18,562 nucleotides of DNA from positions 1-18,562 of the forward strand of contig JAPOQT010000201.1 of the NCBI GenBank assembly GCA_026710525.1. Reading direction: 5' to 3'. The position numbers and the translations under genes are program-made. Below, piece after piece: positions 1 through 8,134 of this stretch. The number at the start of each line of letters is the position of its first letter. Position 1 is the stretch's first letter. The notes below the pieces were generated by a model. The model was not told the origin of the DNA, did not search any database, and saw only the letters and a list, made by a program, of their open reading frames with translations. Origin of the DNA: Pseudomonadota bacterium (GTDB lineage: Bacteria > Bdellovibrionota_B > Oligoflexia > Oligoflexales > Bin106).

Positions 1-99
1 AAAACAACGACTCCCCATAAGATTGTGTTTAATTCCGGTGTGCTTGATAGTACTAAAACTGAACAAATATTCATCGATGTTACTGTGACTGGGAAGTAA
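1..99 (+). CDS. C-terminal end of a VWA-lipoprotein paralogue (partial)
   Basis: An open frame enters from the left edge and ends at TAA 97-99, giving 32 residues. They match the last 30 residues of the neighbouring VWA lipoprotein (520-2214): both read KTT-x-P-x-KI-x-F, then GVLD, then E-x-I-x-I-x-V-x-V, ending in Lys, about 17 identical positions. The fragment is therefore the tail of a second family member in the same orientation, and the two genes form a tandem pair or part of a longer array. The tail belongs to a small beta-rich C-terminal module. The start and the VWA part lie outside the window, so nothing can be said about them. The coding assignment rests on this similarity. Confidence 0.8.
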   Translation, partial: KTTTPHKIVFNSGVLDSTKTEQIFIDVTVTGK

Positions 100-519
100 G
101 GTTTATTGCCTGAATCAACGTTACTTAGGTAGTATGTGCTCCTTTTTGTGACCACTTTTGGAGTGCACTACAAGTTTGTTCACCGCCTATTGATAACCTG
201 GGGGTATTTTTGATACACAAATCACCTCAAGAGATTCTCGTCTATGCTTCCTATTTTTTGGCCGCTTTTCCTCATCCTGGGGCGGGTAGGTAAACATTAA
301 ATCTCCTTAGTCATCGGGAGCTCCTTCATAGCAGGATATTGTTCTCGATTTGCTTAGTATTTACTGGAACACCCCGGGCTAGGAAAACGCCTCTTTATTT
401 ACAGTAGACAAACAATCAAAAATTATGACATTTAACCCACTGATTATTCAAAAGTTTTATACAAAAATTTTTTAGATAACTTATTACTACCGAACGGTTG
501 ATGATGAAGGTTTATTTGT
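100..519. other. 420-bp non-coding spacer between paralogous VWA genes
   Basis: No convincing reading frame, tRNA-like fold or strong terminator was seen here. The right end (about 400-510) is very AT-rich and presumably carries the promoter of the next gene, but no -35/-10 pair with good spacing stood out. GAAGG at 506-510 is the likely ribosome binding site for the downstream GTG start. Confidence 0.4.
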
Positions 520-2214
520 GTGCATGTTATTTTTAACTTTTTATCTATAAATCAAATCATGATCAAATCAATAAATAATACTAAAGACTCGGATTCACTC
601 TTGAATTCTATAACCAAAAACAATTTTTCTGTTACAGAGTGCATGATTTATGTTGGCATTACTCTGGGTTTCACTTTTTTGGTTGTGGGTTGTGAGGATC
701 CTATTAATAATGAAAAATCAAACAGCACCACGATGATCTATCAAAAAGAATCAAATCAGAAAGCCATTAATCTTGATAAAGAAAGTGCGCCGATACCCCT
801 TGGCAATTCGACCTTGGAAAGAGAGTCAAGAATAGAAAGTCATGTTAACGATGGTAGTCATGGTATTGATCTAGTGATGGTGGTTGATAATAGTAATAGC
901 ATGGTGAAGTATGGTAATGAGAGTAAGACACATGATTATTTTGGACGCACTCTTAATAATCCTCATCACGCATATTTTGGTACCCAAACATCGGCTCATA
1001 AACTCAATAAAGCTTTCGATGTCTTTGCTAAGCAAATAAAAGAGAAAAACATTGATCTTAATGTGACCCTCGTTACAGCAGCAGCGAATAGTTATTCAGT
1101 GAATGGTTATGCAAGAAATCACTCATACGATGAAACACAAAAGAACGAGACTCATTTCTTTTATCTGCCTGCACGTTCGGCATATAGAGAAGCTCCTCAA
1201 ACCTGTATTCACGCTATGAATATATTATATCCTCATCCTCAATCTAACGACTTCCGTAACGGTAGCTATACATTCATTTATGCAGACGGTAGTAGTAATC
1301 CCAGATATTCTAGGGATGTAGCTATCTATGATCCATCTGAATTTGATAGGCCAGGAAATATTTATTCAAATGAACTAATTGACGATGATGGCTATTTTCC
1401 TTCTAAGTTTGGTGGCAATAACTCTCATAGGTACCGTCACATTAACTGTGTGGTTGAATCCTTTGCTAGTCTTTGGATCCTTGCGAATCTTATTAATCCA
1501 AATGAAGAGCTGCAAGTTGAAGCTAATCGTCAAAAAGTATTCAGAAATAAGAATACTTTAAAAATATTTGTCGTGATCTCAGACAGCTTCTCACCAGGAC
1601 CTGATGATATAGCTGAGCCTACGAGAGGCGTCTTAAAGACGATAGTAGAAAGGGACTTGATAGAAGACACAGAAACGAAATTTGAAGAACAAGCTAACAA
1701 AGCTTTTGGCCGGGAAAATGTGAGATTTTATAGCTTTTCTACTGAAGGAAATGCAGAGGCTAAAAAGTTTGCCGATGATGATGAAACTTTTGAGAGAGTG
1801 CGTCAAACCCATCTTAACAAAAACAACCGGCTTGAGTCGAGTAGATCAATGGCAAGACAACATGAACCAACAAGTTGTGGTCGTTATTTCGGCAGAAGTT
1901 ATACCCATCTTGCTAAATACTATGATGGTGGGCTGTTCAAAATATGTAGTACGGAATGGACGACTCATTTTGAAACAATATTCAGTCGAGTAAGCCCTTC
2001 TGGTCCTGTTGACACCAACTCATATGAACTCGAATCCATTACTGGTGAGGGTAAGACTTTGGAGGTTACAGGAGTTAGGATAGGAGATCGCACCATAGAA
2101 GCTACGGATTATACCATCGATAAAACGACTGATCCCTATAAGATCACCTTTAAAGCAGGAGTGCTTGATAAGAAAAAAGTTGAAAAAATATATATCAATG
2201 TGTCTGTTAAGTAG
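520..2214 (+). CDS. VWA-domain lipoprotein
   Basis: Probable surface or periplasmic lipoprotein of 564 residues. A hydrophobic stretch from about residue 42 ends in LVVGC, a good lipobox with the lipidated Cys at 58. The VWA metal site is visible as VVDNSNS, with Asp123, Ser125 and Ser127 forming the D-x-S-x-S of a MIDAS, preceded by the usual hydrophobic strand. A second core strand, FVVISDS, lies near residue 350. The last 65 or so residues form a separate beta-rich module that resembles X2/Ig-like modules in pattern only. VWA domains normally bind protein or matrix partners through a divalent metal; the partner here is unknown. GTG 520 has GAAGG nine bases upstream, but it gives a long N-region before the signal; ATG 559 or ATG 643 would give more normal signal peptides. 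The preceding gene ends in a homologous module, so this is one of a tandem family. Confidence 0.8.
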   Translation: MHVIFNFLSINQIMIKSINNTKDSDSLLNSITKNNFSVTECMIYVGITLGFTFLVVGCEDPINNEKSNSTTMIYQKESNQKAINLDKESAPIPLGNSTLERESRIESHVNDGSHGIDLVMVVDNSNSMVKYGNESKTHDYFGRTLNNPHHAYFGTQTSAHKLNKAFDVFAKQIKEKNIDLNVTLVTAAANSYSVNGYARNHSYDETQKNETHFFYLPARSAYREAPQTCIHAMNILYPHPQSNDFRNGSYTFIYADGSSNPRYSRDVAIYDPSEFDRPGNIYSNELIDDDGYFPSKFGGNNSHRYRHINCVVESFASLWILANLINPNEELQVEANRQKVFRNKNTLKIFVVISDSFSPGPDDIAEPTRGVLKTIVERDLIEDTETKFEEQANKAFGRENVRFYSFSTEGNAEAKKFADDDETFERVRQTHLNKNNRLESSRSMARQHEPTSCGRYFGRSYTHLAKYYDGGLFKICSTEWTTHFETIFSRVSPSGPVDTNSYELESITGEGKTLEVTGVRIGDRTIEATDYTIDKTTDPYKITFKAGVLDKKKVEKIYINVSVK

Positions 2215-2271
2215 CCCTACCTTTGATTATTTTAGGGTGTACCTTATAGGACCAAGACACTAACTAAGATT

Positions 2272-3060
2272 TTAACTCATATCACGGCCAGCACACTTCT
2301 CTTGCTGACCTATGACTGGGTGTTCTTGTTGCTTTTGAATATAATGCAGGGCACGATGCTTGGTTTTAAAAAATTTTATGGGGAAATCTTTAGGCAAATC
2401 AGGAAAAATTTGACCAAATCCAACAGCTTCAACCAAGAAAAACCCTTGTAAAAATTTCATCATGCGACGGAAAGGTAGCAAGGTGTCTTGCTTAAAATCA
2501 TCAACATTCGACATATCTATCACTAAATACCACTGACCATGCCAGTGCATCAGGTTATTTGTCAACTTGCTTCTCAGGGTAGCTATTTGTTCGACTGATT
2601 CAAAACTGACTTCCTCAGAGAAGGTGAGTTCCACCAAATTTCTTTCGTGGTGGTTGTCAATAACAATAGTAGAACGAAACGATTGATTTTGAGATTTTGA
2701 TTGAGATGACTCCCTAATGCCGAGGCACGACAAAGCATCGCTTTTATTAGCAAAATTTTCTACCGAGAAGGAAACTCCAGGAGGGCAAACTAAACCATAG
2801 ATGACCGCTTTTCTTAAATAAAAACCTTTAAAAAAATCGATGGTACGATTAAATGAGGTGATCACTGACTCCTCTGCCTTCACAGTAACGCAGCTCATAT
2901 CAATAAACGCTTTATATGGTGTGTGCCACATACGAAGCTCACGACACCAAGCTTGTTTTAATTCCAGCCACTGACTTGACTGGTCAATGGTGATCGCTGA
3001 AGTAAAAGTGATGTAGAGGACTTTCTTTTGAAAGTCTGGTTCAAATTGTACGGGAAACAT
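2272..3060 (-). CDS. Protein with two tandem STAS-like domains
   Basis: Unrecognised 262-residue protein, predicted cytoplasmic because no signal or membrane segment is seen. It consists of two copies of one domain, about residues 11-114 and 138-242. Each copy has a beta strand, a helix of 20-25 residues, then a strand ending in IDMS (53-56 and 181-184) followed by V. Next comes F-x-R, then F-x-x-GF-x-L, then AV and G leading to a Pro, and each copy ends with K-x-x-AL. The strand-helix-strand with a central IDMS recalls STAS/SpoIIAA-type domains, which bind partners in signalling switches, but this is a fold-level guess. The gene lies 51 bases after the sensor-like gene 3112-5043 on the same strand, so the two are probably cotranscribed and may work together. 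No strong ribosome binding site precedes ATG 3060. It ends convergently with the VWA gene. Confidence 0.7.
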   Translation of the reverse strand: MFPVQFEPDFQKKVLYITFTSAITIDQSSQWLELKQAWCRELRMWHTPYKAFIDMSCVTVKAEESVITSFNRTIDFFKGFYLRKAVIYGLVCPPGVSFSVENFANKSDALSCLGIRESSQSKSQNQSFRSTIVIDNHHERNLVELTFSEEVSFESVEQIATLRSKLTNNLMHWHGQWYLVIDMSNVDDFKQDTLLPFRRMMKFLQGFFLVEAVGFGQIFPDLPKDFPIKFFKTKHRALHYIQKQQEHPVIGQQEKCAGRDMS

Positions 3061-3111
3061 GTGAACACACTAGTGAAGTTAATAAGGGCTGACTTATGGT
3101 TGATTCCAGGG

Positions 3112-5043
3112 CTATTTACTGGCCGCTGTCAGTGGTGTTGATGAATTTTTTACTCGCGACTGAGACGTGGTTGTGGACGAAGACAAGGTTTTAGTTGTGC
3201 TGGGTAGTCGCCAGCTTAGGAAATAACATTCAATGTGGTCGGTGTGACCATCTTTAATAGGCTTGTGAAACTCGAGCTTTAATCGAAAACTCTCTCCTAA
3301 TTCTTTGGTTTTCTTTGCCAAATGATTAAAACGAGACCAGCGGTTATGATTTTGCTCTTGGAGACCTTGTGAGATATCATGGGTGATTAATAGTCCAGAA
3401 AAAAGTCCATGGTCAAAATAAGAGACATAATGATTATCAGCATGTGATGACTCTGGTAGGAAGTGAAGGGTTAGGCGGAGATGTTGATGATCCTGCTCTT
3501 GATGATCCATGGCTAAAAACGAGAAAAGCTCATAAAGAATACATCTGATCATTTGCCCTAACTCAGAGTTAAAAGTAGAAGGCTCCAACCAATTGGGTTT
3601 TTGTATTTCAACTTGAAGGGGTAATGTTTCTCGAATTTGCCAGCTAGCTAAGTCGACGACCTTCCTCAGTTTCGGAGTGGTTGTTTGTTGTTGACCAAAT
3701 AAGTCACTCCAATACCCAGCTAGTTCTTTAATGTAATCATTATGTTGATTTTTGCTCTGGCACTCGGCAAGTAAAGCATTCGAGAGTAATGTTAGTTGCT
3801 CTAAGGCAGCTAAAAGACTCTCGATATGAGCCTCTAAAACAGAGATATGTCGGTTTTCATCACTACTCCTTTCTAAGGATGACCTTAAGAATTTTCGAGC
3901 TCCTCTTTCATCAATATCTTTTTGCCAGCTTTTTAAAATTTCAGCGACCGGTTTCTGGGTCAGGCGGTGAATCATCTCAAGAAAGTCTTTTGTATTATCT
4001 TCTAGGTCACTTTGTTTAAGGAGATTTCTTTGCAGAATCAAAGCGTTACGCTCTACTTCACTGGTGATTGTTTCTAGGTAAGAGAGCTTAGCCATTCTTT
4101 TTTTGAGTTGCTGCCCCTGGAGTTTTAGTCGGGCTATTTCGGTTTGATCCCGACTATGATGATTAGCTAACTCCTGTATTTTTTTCTCCATCGTTTGGGT
4201 GAAGGAAATAAAGCTGATTGGTGGTTTCATTTTGAGTTTTTGCCCTGCTTGTTGCAATAGGTTGTCAATGGCTGTTAGCTTGAGTTTTGCTTTAAAAAAG
4301 CGGAGATAGTAATGACGTGAAGCGAGAAGAATACTCAAAAAAAACATCATAAATAATGGCCATGGATTGCCAGAAGTCTCACTATAAGGCGAAGTATATT
4401 TATTCAGTAACCCTGAGAGTTTATGATGATCGTAAATCTTAATGCCGGGAGCATAGAGGTAACTCACGGCGGGTGTTTTAATGTCATTCTGGGGTTGTTG
4501 ATGCCACTTAAGTGTGCCAGCTGTTAAAGCTCTCGATAAAGGAGGTGAATTGAGAATATAGTTGTTGATATTTAAGGCAACACTCACTAAATATTGTTCG
4601 CCTAAGGGGCGGGTGATAAACAAGGTCGTATTACGATCATGGGTATACCAAAGAAGACGATTGACACTTTGTTGCTCACAAAAGCGAGTAGAGCTGTTGT
4701 CGGCAGCCACAGTGAAAAAAGACTGACACTTGTTGTTGTAGATGCCAATATGAGAAATATTGTGTAGCGACAGTTGGTTTTTTAGTTCAGCGCTGTACGA
4801 GTTTTTCTTTTTTTGCGCAACACTATGACTGAGGACTTGATCTTCCGCAATGATCATCGACACATTGGCAAGGTGGCTTTTAGCCATTAGCAGTTCTCTT
4901 TCAAGGATCTCAGATATATTTTGTAGATACTTTCGTCTCGTTTCGATAAAATCATTGAATAAAGGGATTGTCATCATGCATATCCCAATGAGGATGGCAG
5001 GTAGCCAGATAATATTTTGTTGAAGCCATTTATAGACAGACAT
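3112..5043 (-). CDS. Two-pass membrane sensor protein, degenerate histidine-kinase-like
   Basis: Inner-membrane signalling protein of 643 residues from ATG 5043. This start is chosen because AGAGGG lies about six bases upstream; an in-frame GTG at 5082 would add 13 residues. One membrane helix spans about residues 11-29 and a second about 227-246. They enclose a roughly 195-residue extracytoplasmic region with two Cys, the layout of a periplasmic sensor. After the second helix come long charged, Gln/Leu-rich coiled-coil helices (about 260-345). A C-terminal region (about 455-615) has the order of a kinase ATPase domain: a DLASWQ-like lead-in, then a helix at the N-box position. No clear phospho-acceptor His, N-box Asn or glycine-rich G-boxes are seen, so it is probably not an active kinase. 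A Ser/Thr-rich tail follows. The downstream two-domain protein may be its partner. The family was not recognised. Confidence 0.7.
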   Translation of the reverse strand: MSVYKWLQQNIIWLPAILIGICMMTIPLFNDFIETRRKYLQNISEILERELLMAKSHLANVSMIIAEDQVLSHSVAQKKKNSYSAELKNQLSLHNISHIGIYNNKCQSFFTVAADNSSTRFCEQQSVNRLLWYTHDRNTTLFITRPLGEQYLVSVALNINNYILNSPPLSRALTAGTLKWHQQPQNDIKTPAVSYLYAPGIKIYDHHKLSGLLNKYTSPYSETSGNPWPLFMMFFLSILLASRHYYLRFFKAKLKLTAIDNLLQQAGQKLKMKPPISFISFTQTMEKKIQELANHHSRDQTEIARLKLQGQQLKKRMAKLSYLETITSEVERNALILQRNLLKQSDLEDNTKDFLEMIHRLTQKPVAEILKSWQKDIDERGARKFLRSSLERSSDENRHISVLEAHIESLLAALEQLTLLSNALLAECQSKNQHNDYIKELAGYWSDLFGQQQTTTPKLRKVVDLASWQIRETLPLQVEIQKPNWLEPSTFNSELGQMIRCILYELFSFLAMDHQEQDHQHLRLTLHFLPESSHADNHYVSYFDHGLFSGLLITHDISQGLQEQNHNRWSRFNHLAKKTKELGESFRLKLEFHKPIKDGHTDHIECYFLSWRLPSTTKTLSSSTTTSQSRVKNSSTPLTAASK

Positions 5044-5090
5044 GTTGTCCCTCTTCAAATGCTGATTGCTCAATAACACCACTCGCCATT

Positions 5091-5119
5091 ATTGTACTGT
5101 GGGTAACACATCATAGCAA
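5091..5119 (-). promoter_or_regulatory. Promoter of the sensor-like gene 3112-5043
   Basis: Read on the minus strand, TTGCTA (5114-5119) and TACAAT (5091-5096) are separated by exactly 17 bases. They match the sigma-70 consensus at four and five of six positions. Transcription would start near 5084, about 40 bases before ATG 5043. The -35 box overlaps the 11-bp palindrome GCAATTATTGC (5116-5126), a possible operator half-site pair. Pattern evidence only. Confidence 0.45.
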
Positions 5120-5237
5120 TTATTGCACTGCTCTACTTCTATTTATTTTTTTCACTCTGATTTAATGATGGTAGGCAAATTACCGCATTATTTGTTTGAT
5201 CTTAAAGCAAGGCGAACATGCTAGGATAGATAAATAA

Positions 5238-5582
5238 TTGATTTACGATAAACTCAGGTCAAGATATCTTCAGTGTGTTAGTGATATTTTTGAGGAAGTG
5301 TGGAGGAAATTTTTTGTGCAAGTGATTCCTTTTCCGGTAGAAGCAACGAAGCGTTACCAAAAATTGGCGGAAAACCAGCAAGTCCTCAGTGAGAGCCCTT
5401 CAGCAGAGCTCATGGATATTGCAGAAAAAGCCATCAATCAAATAGCTCTGGAAATTTCTTTCCATTCAGATAGTCAGTGTCAGGTAACACTGAGACAGAA
5501 GCTTATTACAGTGCTTGATCAATTAGCTGATGTTGGTGATGACTTAAGGATGGCCTCATCTGGCTACAAGAAAATCGATTAG
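5238..5582 (+). CDS. Small hypothetical protein
   Basis: Unrecognised soluble protein of up to 114 residues. It has no signal peptide or membrane helix and appears mainly helical, with a hydrophobic-heptad-like middle and a C-terminal stretch rich in Leu, Asp and Val. Two starts compete. TTG 5238 has AGGAT ten bases upstream and gives 114 residues. In-frame GTG 5316 has the much stronger GGAGGA (5302-5307) eight bases upstream and gives 88 residues. The wider form is listed because the first 26 codons read like protein, but the shorter form is equally possible. The gene is transcribed away from the sensor-like gene and ends 17 bases before the stop of the convergent gene 5600-5971. No function can be assigned. 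Confidence 0.55.
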   Translation: MIYDKLRSRYLQCVSDIFEEVWRKFFVQVIPFPVEATKRYQKLAENQQVLSESPSAELMDIAEKAINQIALEISFHSDSQCQVTLRQKLITVLDQLADVGDDLRMASSGYKKID

Positions 5583-5599
5583 TGACTATGGTCATGGTT

Positions 5600-5971
5600 T
5601 TATGGAGCACCAAGACTAAGACAATGTTCTTTAAAGCTATTGAGTATTTGTAGATCGATCAGAGCTACCGAAGAATATGGTTTTTTATTTGATTCTAAAA
5701 TCAGATACATTCCTCGGCAGGCTTTGGTGGCTTCGTGTTGGTACAGTTTTTTATACTTACTTAATTGACTCGTATTTTGACTCGTGTTTTTCCCCCGTTC
5801 TAACTCAGCCTCAAGCCCAAAGATATCTCCGATAGTACTAAGACGTGATACAATCGAAGGAGTACAAAAACCCAAGGTAAAAAACAGTAAAAAGATCATC
5901 ACGTTTCGTATTCGTTTTTTATTCATAGCCATTGCCAAAAAAAATGTTAATCGTGATAGTGCCCACCCCAT
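5600..5971 (-). CDS. Small membrane-anchored or secreted hypothetical protein
   Basis: Unrecognised protein of 123 residues. Residues 16-38 read as a positively charged start (MNKKRIR) followed by a hydrophobic core, either a signal peptide or an N-terminal anchor. The Cys after the core is preceded by Phe, so it is a poor lipobox. The mature part is hydrophilic, with a helical Glu/Lys/Gln stretch and two further Cys near residues 84 and 117, compatible with a periplasmic disulfide. ATG 5971 has GGAGG 12 bases upstream, rather far. ATG 5926 would start directly at the signal sequence but has only a weak ribosome site. It ends convergently with 5238-5582. Function unknown. Confidence 0.55.
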   Translation of the reverse strand: MGWALSRLTFFLAMAMNKKRIRNVMIFLLFFTLGFCTPSIVSRLSTIGDIFGLEAELERGKNTSQNTSQLSKYKKLYQHEATKACRGMYLILESNKKPYSSVALIDLQILNSFKEHCLSLGAP

Positions 5972-6052
5972 ATTATCGTAGTGCCTCCATGCCTACCCAT
6001 AAGTTTGAATTTACCACATCAAGCAATGAAAAAGCATCTTAATCGAGGGTTC

Positions 6053-6952
6053 TCACAGACTTAAGCAAAATGTTTCATGATTAAAATCGAGTAAATCTCC
6101 AGAGCATGAGGGCCAAAGGTTACGGTTAGCACCGTAATCAAGCCACAGCTGTAATCCTTGCCTCATTGCAGGGGAATAATTGAGAGCCGAAGCCTCAACA
6201 TACCTAGTAATGTAGATTTTACTGTCACGATAGGAATAAGGTAGCTTTAGGCTCGCGAGCACTTGAGGAAGCACGTCTTCAATATGGTCTATTCCATACT
6301 GTATAGAGTTACGGTATATCTGGGTAAGACTTTGTTTATCCTTGTCACTCAGGCTGTTATCACACACAATCACACCAAGTGGCAGCGGATAGGAGGTTTG
6401 AGTGACTTCGTGCCAGTACTTAGTGAGGTAGCCTAAGTTACGTAGTCCAGGTGGGGTGATGAGCTGTGCTTCATGGATCAGAATGCCACCATCCACCTTT
6501 TTTGAGATCACAGCTTTGGCAATGTGTTGAAATTCGATGAAAACAGGTTGAAAGTCGCCAATAACCATTTGGGCTGTTGCGTATGCGGAAGTATGAGCGC
6601 CTGGTATCGCTAGTCTTAAACCAGCAAGATCCTTAATTGATTGAGCAGGTGATTCTTGGGCAACGACAATACTTGGTCCCCAAGAAAAGCCAAAACTAGC
6701 ACCCACTGGCAGGAGGTCAAAAGCATGGCTCACTAGGGGAAACGTAGCTGCTGATATGGCGCTAATATGAAACCCTTTGACATGCTTACTAGCGGCCTGT
6801 TGAGCTATTTGGTTGAGGTTTTCGATATCGTCAGATACGACCTCAAAAGAGTATCCTTGCAGATCTATCAATTGGTTTTGCAAAGCAAAAACCATCACAG
6901 CATCGTCACTATCAGATGATAGTGCTAGTCGGATATGATGTGTTTTATCCAT
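6053..6952 (-). CDS. mqnD: 1,4-dihydroxy-6-naphthoate synthase MqnD
   Basis: Enzyme of the futalosine route to menaquinone. MqnD converts cyclic dehypoxanthinyl futalosine into 1,4-dihydroxy-6-naphthoate in the cytoplasm. The 299-residue length suits the family, a periplasmic-binding-protein fold. Family features seen are the N-terminal LALSSDSDDAVMV segment (usual SPDTDD), a DDIENLN segment near 41-47, GFSWGPS near 88-94 for substrate binding, LAIPGAHTSA at 114-123, and GGILIHEAQL at 155-164. His160 of LIHE corresponds to the catalytic His known in MqnD. The C-terminal part is helical, with a final 40-residue extension rich in aromatic residues. The start lies 27 bases after the mevalonate kinase stop, so the two are probably cotranscribed. 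That is metabolically sensible, because menaquinone needs both the naphthoate head and an isoprenoid tail. Other mqn genes are not in the window. Confidence 0.88.
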   Translation of the reverse strand: MDKTHHIRLALSSDSDDAVMVFALQNQLIDLQGYSFEVVSDDIENLNQIAQQAASKHVKGFHISAISAATFPLVSHAFDLLPVGASFGFSWGPSIVVAQESPAQSIKDLAGLRLAIPGAHTSAYATAQMVIGDFQPVFIEFQHIAKAVISKKVDGGILIHEAQLITPPGLRNLGYLTKYWHEVTQTSYPLPLGVIVCDNSLSDKDKQSLTQIYRNSIQYGIDHIEDVLPQVLASLKLPYSYRDSKIYITRYVEASALNYSPAMRQGLQLWLDYGANRNLWPSCSGDLLDFNHETFCLSL

Positions 6953-6979
6953 AAATACCCAAGTATTTTCTCGCTCTAA

Positions 6980-8029
6980 TTATAACAAAACATCAACCAC
7001 AAGTGGAAATTTTTGTCTTAGAGCGTGACTGAGTTGATTTCGTTTTTTTACGTCTAACGGCAGTAAGGCGAGAATAAAACCAGCGCCTCCAGATCCTGTG
7101 GGTTTACAGGCAGTGGCTCCTAATTGTCGAACTGTTGTCATGGTTTGCTCAAGAATATGACTCACCACAGAGAGCTCTCTTAATATAAGACAACTTTTCT
7201 CGATAGCAGTCTTCATCAATTTGATATTCTTAGTCATAATAGCCTGATGCATTAAATCATGACATTGATTAAACCGCCGGATAATATCGCCTTTATTAGT
7301 GGCATCAGTCATTTTTTGCGCAACAAGATGACACATCATTTTCGTCGGCGACCTCACACCGCAGTCAATGAGGGCAAGGTGAAAAAAACCTGGTTTTTGA
7401 ATCGCCACAGGCGACTTGTTTTTAGTAAAACTAATGAGTGAATTGTAGGTGAGAATGCTGACATCAAGGCCTGAAGGGGTACCATGAAAACGTTTTTCTA
7501 ATTCATTGGCTAGAGATATGAGGGTAGTGTTTGCTATGGTAAGACCAGCGATGGCTGATAGACTACCTATCATGGATACGCATAAGGCGGCACTTGCACC
7601 GAGGCCGGCGCCGAGAGGAATCTCAGAGTTAATTTCTAACTTAAATGTTGGTTGATGTTTTGAGGGGTGGTCTTGATAGCTATCATGTTGTGGCGATTTC
7701 ATATAAGCGAGTAATAGTTGCCAAGCGTGATTAAGTGATGGTGTGAGTTCCTCTGACAAGTCACTTGAGTTAATTTTGATCTGATGGTGTGATGAAGAAG
7801 ACAAGGAAACAGTTGTATTCATTTTCAGGTCATTAATTGGCATTCCTAGTGCTTTAGCGCCGTAAACCACTCCATGTTCACCACAAAGAATAACTTTGCC
7901 GTAACTCACTGATAGTGATCGGCGCTTCAGGCAATTTTGTGGCATCGTGAGACTGTGGTGTTCACTAGGGAGTGGTACCTTGATTTGATGATGTGGACTC
8001 AAAGGAGTTACAGCTGGTTTTGATGTCAT
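6980..8029 (-). CDS. mvk: Mevalonate kinase (GHMP kinase family)
   Basis: ATP-dependent phosphorylation of mevalonate, a cytoplasmic step of the mevalonate route to isopentenyl diphosphate. The three GHMP-kinase motifs are present: YGKVILCGEHGVVYG near residues 43-57, PLGAGLGASAA at 138-148 (phosphate loop), and KPTGSGGAGF at 309-318. GTPSGLDVS at 183-191 places the catalytic Asp at 189 and is typical of mevalonate kinase rather than galactokinase or homoserine kinase. The protein has 349 residues, with about 40 before the first motif, longer than usual. Neither ATG 8029 nor in-frame ATG 7945 has a good ribosome site, so the start is uncertain. A low-complexity His/Ser insert occupies about 76-125. 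It is followed 27 bases later by mqnD. The other mevalonate-pathway genes are not seen here. Confidence 0.85.
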   Translation of the reverse strand: MTSKPAVTPLSPHHQIKVPLPSEHHSLTMPQNCLKRRSLSVSYGKVILCGEHGVVYGAKALGMPINDLKMNTTVSLSSSSHHQIKINSSDLSEELTPSLNHAWQLLLAYMKSPQHDSYQDHPSKHQPTFKLEINSEIPLGAGLGASAALCVSMIGSLSAIAGLTIANTTLISLANELEKRFHGTPSGLDVSILTYNSLISFTKNKSPVAIQKPGFFHLALIDCGVRSPTKMMCHLVAQKMTDATNKGDIIRRFNQCHDLMHQAIMTKNIKLMKTAIEKSCLILRELSVVSHILEQTMTTVRQLGATACKPTGSGGAGFILALLPLDVKKRNQLSHALRQKFPLVVDVLL

Positions 8030-8110
8030 GATAACTAAGGCGCTGGTTAATAATGAGGGTAAGGTGTTTTTCGGGTTGCCACAGGTGAGGGGGTAATGAG
8101 CTAGTACACT

Positions 8111-8134
8111 AATAAGGATGTTGATATCCTTATT
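8111..8134. terminator. Perfect 9-bp inverted repeat in the spacer
   Basis: AATAAGGAT and ATCCTTATT are perfectly complementary around a six-base loop. The repeat lies between the stop of the nuclease-like gene (8237) and the start of mevalonate kinase (8029), both on the minus strand, so it could end transcription of the former. The stem is AT-rich and no clear T-run follows on the minus strand, so a regulatory or incidental role is equally possible. Confidence 0.35.

Noticed and set aside
121..175. Possible hairpin GTGCTCC/GGAGTGCAC after the left-edge gene
   Set aside because: Pairing is interrupted, the loop is long and no T-run follows, so it is not a convincing terminator.
2215..2271. 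CCCTA and TAGGG between the convergent VWA and STAS-like genes as a terminator
   Set aside because: A five-base stem with a loop of about 12 bases is not convincing.
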